NCBI GenBank assembly: GCA_003170035.1
Contig: PMZX01000015.1
Location: 1,387-8,061 of the forward strand
Length of the DNA stretch: 6,675 nt
Direction of reading: 5' to 3'
DNA from: Myxococcales bacterium
Lineage (GTDB): Bacteria > Myxococcota_A > Polyangia > Fen-1088
Part shown: in pieces, positions 1 to 6,530 of the stretch
Position numbering within the stretch: the stretch's first letter is position 1
Layout: every line of letters starts with the position of its first letter
Notes under the pieces: generated by a model
What the model was told of the DNA's origin: nothing
Database searches by the model: none
The model's input: only the letters and a program-made list of their open reading frames with translations
Translations under genes and position numbers: made by a program

Positions 1-1219
1 ACTCCTGAGGCGATTCCACGTCGGGGCGAGCGCCCGACTTCATCTGCTGGATGAGCTCCGGGGAGAGGCCAAGCACCTTTTCCATCTCCTCGTCCGTCGC
101 TCGATGCACGCCGGGTACCTCCTCACCGTGTGAAACTCTGTCCATATCAGCCTGGAACCTCGCCCACGCCTCTGGCGTCTTCAGGCAATCGAGGAACCTT
201 GCTTCTGCGGGCGTTTGCGGACGGTCAGGGTCATTGTTCACGTATCGGTACGGCGCACCTTCCACCCCCTCGGGAGCGCTGGCGTGAACACCAGCCTGCC
301 GGTCGGCGTCGCCGCTGTCGAACCACCCTTGACTGGCTATGGCGGCCGCCACGCTCTTGACGAAGGGCTCGGCGGCGCCACCTTCCTCCTGCGCTCTACG
401 GATGGTCTGGACGGCTTGCACACGGTTCCCATACACCGCGTGAAGTGCCGCGAGTCCGGCCCAGGCCCGAGGCTGCCCCGGGAAAATTCTCAGCGACTCG
501 ACCAGGCTTCGCGCAGCCGCGTCATAGTCCTCTTCTGTCTGGTCCCGCTCGGGGTCGGTGATGATTTCGATGGCCCGTTCGGTCAGCTGCTGGGGAGGCT
601 CCCTGCCCTTGGCCTGGTTCTCAAAGTACCTAAGAGTCCCTTTGGCAATGCGATTCTCTGGCTCGATGGCGAGCGCGGAGTTGACCAGAGCTGTCGCTTC
701 TTCCTCCTGTCCGACCAGAAACAGAACTTGCGCGGCAAAGGTTCGCAATTCTGGCGATCTCGGAAAGAGAGCGACGACGATTTGTGCGTTCTCCAGAGCC
801 GCAGCCACCAACCGACTGTCGTTCTTGCCGGAGGGGCTCTCCAAGAGTGCCGTGAAGCACTCGGACCGCAGGACCAGAAGATGGCCCACGGCCCGGCCGC
901 CGAGCCGGAGGCGAGACACGGCCGCCAATAGGCCTCCCTCGACGGTAGGGCCTGACTCTTGGATCTGCGCGGCCAGCTCGGCCCAATCCTTGTGATCCAT
1001 TTCAGAGGAACCCACCATACGATCGTCCATCGCCAGAGCACGGAGATGATCCAGCTTGGGCTCGACTCCCTCGTGCAGGCCCAGGATTCGATCGATGACG
1101 GCAAGTGCATCTGCTACACGGCCCTGGTCATACAGATCCTCGGCCAGCTTCAGGTCAACCGCCGACCCTTGGAGCCCTGCCGCGGCGCCGCTTTCGTGCC
1201 TTTTTCTTCTTGTGCTCAT
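1..1219 (-). CDS. TPR-like helical-repeat protein, partner of the NACHT gene (3' end beyond window)
   Basis: Translating the minus strand from the ATG at 1219-1217 gives 406 sense codons with no stop, so the gene runs off the left edge and the protein is longer than 406 residues. Residues 1-20 are a basic, low-complexity start (MSTRRKRHES). The body is alpha-helical, with TPR-like helix pairs at about 26-62 (YDQGRVADALAVIDRIL), 141-200 (VALFPRSPELRTFAAQVLF, then EEEATALVNSALAIEPEN) and 228-280 (YDAAARSLVESLRIFPGQP, then WAGLAALHAVYGNRVQAV). The spacing and the recurring 'P.....A.....L...G...A' pattern are typical of TPRs, although the units are degenerate. Residues 300-370 are polar and probably linker, followed by a short helical segment (MEKVLGLSPELIQQM, 379-393). 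No catalytic motif, signal peptide or membrane segment is visible. The start overlaps the NACHT stop in an ATGA, so the two proteins are almost certainly co-translated, and an adaptor or binding partner role is the simplest inference. The function is unknown and an effector domain could lie in the unseen C-terminus. Confidence 0.88.
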   Translation of the reverse strand, partial: MSTRRKRHESGAAAGLQGSAVDLKLAEDLYDQGRVADALAVIDRILGLHEGVEPKLDHLRALAMDDRMVGSSEMDHKDWAELAAQIQESGPTVEGGLLAAVSRLRLGGRAVGHLLVLRSECFTALLESPSGKNDSRLVAAALENAQIVVALFPRSPELRTFAAQVLFLVGQEEEATALVNSALAIEPENRIAKGTLRYFENQAKGREPPQQLTERAIEIITDPERDQTEEDYDAAARSLVESLRIFPGQPRAWAGLAALHAVYGNRVQAVQTIRRAQEEGGAAEPFVKSVAAAIASQGWFDSGDADRQAGVHASAPEGVEGAPYRYVNNDPDRPQTPAEARFLDCLKTPEAWARFQADMDRVSHGEEVPGVHRATDEEMEKVLGLSPELIQQMKSGARPDVESPQE

Positions 1220-4200
1220 TGCTCTTGCCTCCACTTGGGGTTGTTGCCGGGTTGTTGTGTTCCAGCCGAACGCAGCAGCTCACTGTTGCTGAATCGTCGT
1301 TCGTTCCCGCGCGCGTCGACGAGGAGCTGGTCTCCGCTGCCGCGAGCAATGGACATACCGCGTATCGGTGCTTCCACCGGTAGGCAAGCCACCTCGCGGC
1401 CCGAGCTTTCGGTCCATAGCCGACAAGTATTGTCATGGCTTGCTGTCATGACCAAGTCCGGCAGCGCCCGGTCGCTGAACACGCGGTACACACCCGCAGA
1501 ATGCCCATCACACTGTGCGATTTGCCTTCCGCCCCTCGCATCCCAGATGCGGCACGTTCGATCCTCACCCACCGTGGCCAGGTGTCCGGCGGAAGTGAAC
1601 TGCAGCCAAGAGATCGACCTCGCGTGGCCTCGGCACTGCGAGACCATACTCCCCGTGCGTACGTCCCAGACCGTACCTACTTGACCTGCTCCTCCTGCGG
1701 CGAGCAGCTCGCCATCTGGGGAGAAGGCAACGGAGTTCAGAGCCCCCCTCGTGTCGGTAGTCAGCTCGCGCACACGACGGTCATCCATTGAAACCAGGAA
1801 GCACTTTCCCCGCCCCCCTGAAGCCGCCAGCAGAGAGCCATCGCCTGAGAACTGTACGCTCAGAACAGGCTTTGCCAGCTCCTCAACGGCAAAGACACAG
1901 GTCCCATCGCGAATGCGCGAGAGGCGGCAGGCGCCGTCGTCTCCTCCAGAGGCCAGAAGCTCTCCGCGCGGACTCCAGTCGACGCACCTGACGTGGCCGG
2001 CGTTTGCGAAGAAGCGAAAGGCGTCGTGTGATGAATCGTTCTCCTGGACGATGATGTCGGCTCCGGCGAGTAGCGCCCTGCTCTCGCCGTCGGGAGCGAA
2101 GGCCACTGCCTGAACGGTTTCGTCCGCCGATAGGAGGTCCGCCGCCTCGCTGGCCTTTGACGACACGGCCACCGGCGAGACAGACGGCGTTTCGCCCGGC
2201 ACGTCCAGCGTTGCCAGGAGAGAGTAGCCGCCAACTACTAGATTTCGCGAGTCCGAGGAGAAGGCAAGCGACTCCACGCCGCGCGGGAAGGAGATTCGTT
2301 GGCAGAGCCGCTCACTTTCGAGATCCCGGATGCAAACCACCCCAGGGATGCCACGGCCAGAGGTTCCGCTGCCGGAGGCCAGAAGGGATCCATCAGGTGA
2401 GAAGGCGAGGCATCGCACCTCATCCGGGTGCCCCGCCTGGGCCGATATCTGCCCGAGCCCGCTCCGCGCCATTCGGCATCCTGGAAACGCGCATAGGATC
2501 CGTGCAGTTGCGGCGTCCAATACGACCACCGACCCTCCCGCGCTGCCATAGGCGATTCGGCGGCTGTCGCTCGCGAACGCCATGGCCGAGACGCTGGACC
2601 CTTCGAGTTTGCCGCAGATCGGCTCGCCGCCACTTTGCAGGTCGCAGATGGCGACCTTGGATAGCCAGCCAAGCACGGGGTACTCCTTCTGTTTGACGAT
2701 GGTGAAGGCCAAGCGAGTGCCGTCTCCGTTGATGGAAATGCACAGCCACGGATCCATCGGGAGCGTGGCCTGTGCGGCCGCTCTGCTCCGAACCGGTCCC
2801 AGGCCGATGATCTCCACGCTCCTCCACACCTCTGTGCCTTTACGGACGAAAGCCAATGTCGATCCGTCCTCGGACAGGACGGCTTTGCTGAGCTCAGACC
2901 TCTCTACTTGCCTCCGCCCATAGAGCCGGAAGGAGGCGGCATCGTACGCGTCGAGGCGCCCTCTGGCGTCGACAGCCAGCAGATAGTGTCCATCTGGCAT
3001 CCATCCAATGGCAAGAATGCGTGCATCCGTATCTCCAAGATCGGCAATCGGTGCGTCGCCTTTCATGTCCCAGAGCTCAAGACGCCAGCTCGTACCGCTC
3101 TGCCTCACGGCGGCGAACTGCGCATGACCGGGGCGGACAGCCAAATCTGCGAAGCAACCGTCCTCGCAAAGAACACGCCGCGCAGACTCGTCGGGCGATG
3201 GCTCGTCGCCATCGTCGCGCAGCCGAAACCATGGTCGTCCGACTCGTTCTTGCCAGGAGACCGCATGGCGCACAAGCATCCCCAGCCCTGCCTGGCGCTT
3301 GGCAACCGGCAAGACGGAGTTGTGAATCTGCTGAACGACAAGCGCCGGCATCCTGCGCAGGATGTGCGTCTCCGCCCGGAGCGTTCGTTCTAGCACCTCC
3401 AAGACTTGCAGAGCCTCCTTGTCTGCCCGAGCGCTGCTTCGCGAGAGCTCGGTGCGCGCCATCGTCAGGTCTTCGACCACGGGGGCTGGCCCAAACGCTG
3501 AAGTCTTCGCGTATAGGAAGTCAAAATCGGTCAGGAGGGCGAACAAGTCCTGCAGTTGGCCGGCTTGCGCATACTGCCAGGCAAGCTCGTCGGCCTTACG
3601 CACGTTGGGCGAGCCGTAGTCACTGTCACCCGACCGACGGCTCCAGAACGGCTGCTCTTGGAAGTATGCCGCCACTTGCGCGTGGGCTGACCTTTCCACC
3701 TCCGGGTCGCTCAGGTATCGCCGCTTCACCGCCTCGGGAAGATACCGGTGGGCGAACGTGATCAGTGTCTCGCGGCGGTGAAGGTATGAACGCAGCTGCC
3801 GCAGGACAAGTGGGATGGCATCCCGAGCGTCTGATGTGGCGTTCAAATCCCGGAGCTCACGCTCCGAGAGTCCCCGCCGCGCGGCTGCTAGCGAGATCAG
3901 TATCCGGCGCACCGGCTCCCCGCCGAAGTCATCTTCGAGCCTGGCGATGACCTGAGCGAAGATTGCCGCGATCGCGTCCTTCCCTGACGGCAGGCCGGCT
4001 ATTCTCTCATTGAGCCGTTCGAACGATCCGAAGCCTCGTAGCTCCTCCAAGGCTACCAGTAGGAACAGCGGGGTTTCGGTCGCGGGGTTGCCGAGCAGAC
4101 GCGATACTTGCGCGGGGTCCAGCGTCTTCGCCGAGAGCGATGGTACCTCCTTGAGGATCGCCAGGCGTTCCTTCGCAGTCAGCGGTTGGACGCGCTCCTC

Positions 4201-5496
4201 GGGAAGCCCCATCGCCCTGGCGTGGCTCAAGACTGCCTGCTCGCGATCTGGGGCGTCGGTACAACTCAGGACGATTTTCACTCTCGGCGGCAGCTCCCGG
4301 GGTAGCCACGCAGTTCCGTACGCCGTGTCCAAATCGTCGAGCTCGTCGACAGCGTCAATGACAAAGACGCAGGTTCGCCCTACCGGCACCTTCTCGATGA
4401 ACTTGCGAAAGGCAGCGCAAAGCTCGTTCGGGTGATCCGGGACAACATCGGTCAGTTTCAATCTCGCCTTCAGAATCTCGCAAAAACGCTGAAGTGTCTG
4501 CCTGAGACTGTTCGACGACGGACTGGCACCCACGAAGTGGGGCACGGGTATGTCAACCTGGCCTTCAATCGCGCGGTACAGACGCGCCAGGATGGCGGAC
4601 TTTCCCGAACCCGCCCCGCCCGTCACGAGCAGAGGAAACCGCGTGCTGTCTCGAAGGTAGTCGAGCAGCCGGCGGTGGATTCCCTCGCGCTCAACGTACA
4701 CGCGCAGGCGCGACTCGATGAATCGTTGATGGTAGTCGAGCTCGTCGGCAATCGGATCACTTCTGGTCTTCGCCTTGGCCTTGAGCTTGAGATCTTCCAT
4801 CAGCGCACCCCAGAGGTCTTCCTCTACGCGGTGACTGAACGCCTCCAGGCCTACCAGTTTTCCCCGAGACCTGGTCACGCTCTCGATCGCGTCGCTGCTC
4901 CACCTCGCAGGGTACGACACCATCACGCGGCATCCCGATCGACAAATGCGTTGCTTGAGGTCCTCGAGTCGACGAGCGCGATCAGGAGCGAGGTCCTGAT
5001 AGACCGAAGAGCGCAAATCCTCAGGTACATCGTCGAGTGCCGACGGGTCGCGAATGTAGAAGAACGCTCGCCTGTGCATCGCGGGATTGTTCAGGACCGC
5101 GTGCATGATTTCGATCTCGGTTATCGACTTGCCCCTGAGAGGCTTGGTCCAAGGGTACTTCTCGATTGCGGCATCCGGCACCCTCGCAAGCACCGAACCA
5201 TACCGGTTACCAAGGACTCCAATGAAGAAGGGCCGACAGTCGTCAATCTGCTGGAGGCATAGGTCGAGTACCCGGTCATTCTCCGCCTGCTCGACCGTCA
5301 AACCCCAGCGGAGATCGATGTCAACAAGATGAACTCGGTGTGCTTCGAGGCGTTCTCTCAACGTCGGGAACACGACCTTTACGAGTTGATCGCGCTCAGC
5401 GTGCATATCGGAGAACGTGGATGAGATGAAGACTCGTGCCGTGCGCCAAGCCCGAGCTGTGCTGGTGCCTTGCCGGGTCGATGGCCGCTTCTTCAT
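1216..5496 (-). CDS. DUF4062-NACHT-WD40 STAND NTPase (1426 aa)
   Basis: This is a predicted cytoplasmic signal-sensing ATPase; no signal peptide or membrane segment is seen. Residues 19-135 match DUF4062: RVFISSTFSDMHAERD (21-36), VDIDLRWG (58-65), CRPFFIGVLGNRYG (87-100) and SITEIEI (124-130). Residues 285-480 are a NACHT NTPase, with Walker A GGAGSGKS (293-300, bases 4597-4620) and Walker B VFVIDAVDEL (377-386), whose D381, D384 and E385 give the NACHT-type acidic signature. The strand VKIVLSCTD (406-414) takes the sensor-1 position without the usual arginine. Residues 480-770 are mostly helical. From about 785 to 1402, roughly 14 WD40 blades can be counted by eye; the best are at 1022-1061, 1167-1198, 1252-1282, 1290-1323 and 1331-1366 (for example VAFSPDGELLAAGG and TCRIWDARGG). 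That number would make two seven-bladed propellers. Start at 5496: it has a good ribosome binding site and the next Met (31) falls inside the DUF4062 motif. In STAND proteins the repeats usually sense a ligand, the NACHT domain oligomerises and the N-terminal domain is the output. DUF4062 activity is unknown; it is often grouped with TIR-like folds. Defence or signalling function is inferred. The frame is intact. Confidence 0.95.
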   Translation of the reverse strand: MKKRPSTRQGTSTARAWRTARVFISSTFSDMHAERDQLVKVVFPTLRERLEAHRVHLVDIDLRWGLTVEQAENDRVLDLCLQQIDDCRPFFIGVLGNRYGSVLARVPDAAIEKYPWTKPLRGKSITEIEIMHAVLNNPAMHRRAFFYIRDPSALDDVPEDLRSSVYQDLAPDRARRLEDLKQRICRSGCRVMVSYPARWSSDAIESVTRSRGKLVGLEAFSHRVEEDLWGALMEDLKLKAKAKTRSDPIADELDYHQRFIESRLRVYVEREGIHRRLLDYLRDSTRFPLLVTGGAGSGKSAILARLYRAIEGQVDIPVPHFVGASPSSNSLRQTLQRFCEILKARLKLTDVVPDHPNELCAAFRKFIEKVPVGRTCVFVIDAVDELDDLDTAYGTAWLPRELPPRVKIVLSCTDAPDREQAVLSHARAMGLPEERVQPLTAKERLAILKEVPSLSAKTLDPAQVSRLLGNPATETPLFLLVALEELRGFGSFERLNERIAGLPSGKDAIAAIFAQVIARLEDDFGGEPVRRILISLAAARRGLSERELRDLNATSDARDAIPLVLRQLRSYLHRRETLITFAHRYLPEAVKRRYLSDPEVERSAHAQVAAYFQEQPFWSRRSGDSDYGSPNVRKADELAWQYAQAGQLQDLFALLTDFDFLYAKTSAFGPAPVVEDLTMARTELSRSSARADKEALQVLEVLERTLRAETHILRRMPALVVQQIHNSVLPVAKRQAGLGMLVRHAVSWQERVGRPWFRLRDDGDEPSPDESARRVLCEDGCFADLAVRPGHAQFAAVRQSGTSWRLELWDMKGDAPIADLGDTDARILAIGWMPDGHYLLAVDARGRLDAYDAASFRLYGRRQVERSELSKAVLSEDGSTLAFVRKGTEVWRSVEIIGLGPVRSRAAAQATLPMDPWLCISINGDGTRLAFTIVKQKEYPVLGWLSKVAICDLQSGGEPICGKLEGSSVSAMAFASDSRRIAYGSAGGSVVVLDAATARILCAFPGCRMARSGLGQISAQAGHPDEVRCLAFSPDGSLLASGSGTSGRGIPGVVCIRDLESERLCQRISFPRGVESLAFSSDSRNLVVGGYSLLATLDVPGETPSVSPVAVSSKASEAADLLSADETVQAVAFAPDGESRALLAGADIIVQENDSSHDAFRFFANAGHVRCVDWSPRGELLASGGDDGACRLSRIRDGTCVFAVEELAKPVLSVQFSGDGSLLAASGGRGKCFLVSMDDRRVRELTTDTRGALNSVAFSPDGELLAAGGAGQVGTVWDVRTGSMVSQCRGHARSISWLQFTSAGHLATVGEDRTCRIWDARGGRQIAQCDGHSAGVYRVFSDRALPDLVMTASHDNTCRLWTESSGREVACLPVEAPIRGMSIARGSGDQLLVDARGNERRFSNSELLRSAGTQQPGNNPKWRQEQ
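1228..1233 (-). promoter_or_regulatory. Ribosome binding site of the TPR-like gene, inside the NACHT coding end
   Basis: Read on the minus strand the site is TGGAGG, 8 bases before the ATG at 1219. It lies in the Lys-Trp-Arg codons at the end of the NACHT protein. Together with the ATGA overlap (1216-1219) it fixes the start of the downstream gene and supports translational coupling. Confidence 0.75.
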
Positions 5497-5505
5497 GGCG
5501 TGGAG

Positions 5506-5516
5506 TCCCCCCTCTC
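5506..5516 (-). promoter_or_regulatory. Ribosome binding site of the NACHT gene
   Basis: On the minus strand the purine-rich run GAGAGGGGGGA ends 9 bases before the ATG at 5496. It supports that ATG as the start over Met31, which lies within the conserved DUF4062 motif. Confidence 0.65.
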
Positions 5517-5699
5517 ACCGCACGCGAGACCAGCGCCCCCGGCCGAAGGCTCGGGCAGTCTCGGGATCTCTTGGGCCAAGACATAGGTCTCTAGCACGTG
5601 GGGTAGTGAGCATAGGCATCATGGAAGTATGGCGTCCACGAGCATTTTTCCGGCATTCACGCCCGCACGCCCTAGCCAGGCCAAGCTATCCCCCTATAC

Positions 5700-5717
5700 C
5701 CAGGGATCGCTCCCTGG
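5700..5717. repeat. Perfect inverted repeat, 7-bp stem with 4-base loop
   Basis: CCAGGGA and TCCCTGG flank the loop TCGC. The stem is perfect and GC-rich but has no T-run on either side, so it is not an obvious intrinsic terminator. It lies about 200 bases upstream of the NACHT start and could be an RNA hairpin, an operator or chance. Confidence 0.45.
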
Positions 5718-5785
5718 CGCCTTGCCTCCTCACCGCAGAACCCACAATGGGACCTGGCAAACCTCTAAGTGGACAGCATGGGCGC

Positions 5786-5799
5786 GTCCCTGCTGGGAC
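5786..5799. repeat. Short inverted repeat, 5-bp stem with 4-base loop
   Basis: GTCCC and GGGAC flank the loop TGCT. It is short and may be chance in GC-rich DNA. It overlaps the start of the doubtful coding segment at 5769-5970. Confidence 0.25.
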
Positions 5800-5829
5800 A
5801 GGATGCCGACAAGATCGTGGGCCTGGGCA

Positions 5830-5839
5830 GGTGCGCACC
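5830..5839. repeat. 10-bp perfect palindrome
   Basis: GGTGCGCACC is its own reverse complement. A dimeric regulator could bind such a site, but there is no second copy near the NACHT start and it could equally be chance or lie within a coding remnant. Confidence 0.25.
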
Positions 5840-5970
5840 GGAGAAGAGCAAGACCGTCCTGGTCGCAACCGGTTGGACGTGTCCGCCAGAAATCGGGTCA
5901 CGTGGCCAGCGGCGGGGGATTCGGTCTCAATTTCCTGCTCAAGGCGTTGGGGGTCTACGGCGAACCGTGA

Positions 5971-6474
5971 TCATTTTGGCTTTCGTAGGGCGAATACAAC
6001 CTTGAACCGAGGCACCCGCACGGCGACTGGCTCGCCGTCGCGCTCACCGGGCGTGAACCGGCATGCCTTGAGTGCGCGCACAGCCGCTTCGCTCAATCCA
6101 TGACCTAGGCCCTTTAGGATCATCACGTCACGAACCCAGCCGTCTTCGCCGACCACGATATCCAGGACGACCGTGCCTTCCAGACCGGCCTGGCGTGCCT
6201 CCTCGGTATATCGGCCGGCGCAATCACCCAAGGGCAAGGGCATCTTCGTCACCTCGGCATACCACCCGAACCTCCTGACCGTCGCGTTCCCCGCAGCAGG
6301 CGTGGGTTCGCGATGCACAGCGACCGTCGCCGGGACGGCCTCGGCTGGAAGAGCCGCCTCGGTTGGCGCAGGAGGTGGCGTGGTCTCAGTCTGGTGCGCA
6401 CATCCAGAGCCAAGCAGAAGCAGTGACGAAACAAGTGCGCCCAATCGAGAGGCCCTGATGTCGCACGCTATCAC
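5971..6474 (-). CDS. Lipoprotein with TonB C-terminal domain (167 aa)
   Basis: The start is GTG at 6474-6472; a CGGGGA-like site lies a few bases upstream and no better in-frame upstream start is seen. Residues 7-25 resemble a lipoprotein signal: arginines at 7 and 10, a hydrophobic run LGALVSSLLLLGSG, then Cys25. Glycine at -3 makes the lipobox imperfect. Residues 29-62 are a Pro/Ala/Thr/Glu-rich linker, like TonB spacers but much shorter. Residues 87-165 are a TonB C-terminal domain: RYTEEARQAGLEGTVVLDIV, then GEDGWVRDVMIL, AVRALKACRFTPGERDG and VPRFKVVFAL. Cys85 and Cys138 could form a disulphide. TonB-type energy transducers contact outer-membrane receptors and are normally anchored by an N-terminal inner-membrane helix next to ExbB/ExbD. 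This lipid-anchored version with no exb genes nearby may be an envelope protein that borrows the fold and does not transduce energy. It is on the same strand as the NACHT module but 474 bases away, with no visible link. Confidence 0.88.
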   Translation of the reverse strand: MIACDIRASRLGALVSSLLLLGSGCAHQTETTPPPAPTEAALPAEAVPATVAVHREPTPAAGNATVRRFGWYAEVTKMPLPLGDCAGRYTEEARQAGLEGTVVLDIVVGEDGWVRDVMILKGLGHGLSEAAVRALKACRFTPGERDGEPVAVRVPRFKVVFALRKPK

Positions 6475-6530
6475 ATCGGCTATCCCCGCACGCTCAATGC
6501 GATCCGGGTCATCAACGAAGGGACGACACG
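6475..6530. other. Divergent intergenic spacer between the lipoprotein and oxidoreductase genes
   Basis: These 56 bases separate the two divergent start codons and must hold at least part of the promoters of both genes. No clear -35/-10 pair or operator repeat could be recognised. The lipoprotein promoter may extend into the start of the oxidoreductase gene. Confidence 0.5.
6517..6523 (+). promoter_or_regulatory. Ribosome binding site of the SDR-like oxidoreductase
   Basis: GAAGGGA lies 7 bases before the ATG at 6531 and supports that start. Confidence 0.55.

Larger units (their letters stand above)
5497..5970. other. 474-base intergenic region upstream of the NACHT gene
   Basis: No confident gene was recognised here on either strand. 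It holds the NACHT ribosome binding site, presumably its promoter (no convincing -35/-10 pair could be picked), three small inverted repeats (5700-5717, 5786-5799, 5830-5839) and a plus-strand segment with coding-like codon use that changes frame (5769-5970). No intrinsic terminator with a T-run was found after the lipoprotein stop at 5971, so read-through from that gene into the NACHT module cannot be excluded, but the long gap argues for a separate promoter. Confidence 0.6.
5769..5970 (+). pseudogene. Possible frameshifted small gene or gene remnant (speculative)
   Basis: Two consecutive plus-strand segments in different frames both look coding. From GTG 5769 (or ATG 5778) to about 5900, one frame encodes a mixed hydrophilic segment including LLGQDADKIVGLGR and SKTVLVATGWTCPPE, with mostly G/C third positions. 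From about 5902 the next frame (+1) encodes SGGGFGLNFLLKALGVYGEP and stops at TGA 5968-5970. A single extra base, for example in the G5 tract at 5914-5918, would join them into a product of about 63-66 residues. The stop directly abuts the convergent lipoprotein stop at 5971-5973. I recognise no family, the ribosome binding site is weak, and high GC alone can produce high G/C third positions by chance. It may be a decayed gene, a sequencing error in a small gene, or non-coding. Confidence 0.2.

Noticed and set aside
215..1684. Overlapping plus-strand open frames of about 240 codons each, plus a 175-codon minus-strand frame at 583-1110
   Set aside because: All lie over the TPR-like gene or the NACHT C-terminus in other frames. 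They have Arg/Pro/Ser-rich, low-information products and no ribosome binding sites. The correct frame is the open minus-strand one starting at 1219.
1297..3144. Direct DNA repeats or recently duplicated WD40 units
   Set aside because: The blades are similar only at the protein motif level; no long identical nucleotide stretches were seen between units, so recent duplication is not supported.
4432..5262. Long plus-strand open frame of 276 codons
   Set aside because: It lies antisense inside the DUF4062-NACHT coding region, whose minus-strand product has clear motifs. The plus frame has no recognisable domain and is a GC-rich shadow.
5700..5717. Intrinsic transcription terminator for the lipoprotein gene
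   Set aside because: The hairpin is perfect but has no T-run after it on either strand and lies more than 250 bases past the stop codon.
5417..6103. Plus-strand open frame of 228 codons spanning the intergenic region
   Set aside because: It overlaps the start of the NACHT gene and the end of the lipoprotein gene on the opposite strand, and its Arg/Pro-rich translation has no family signature.
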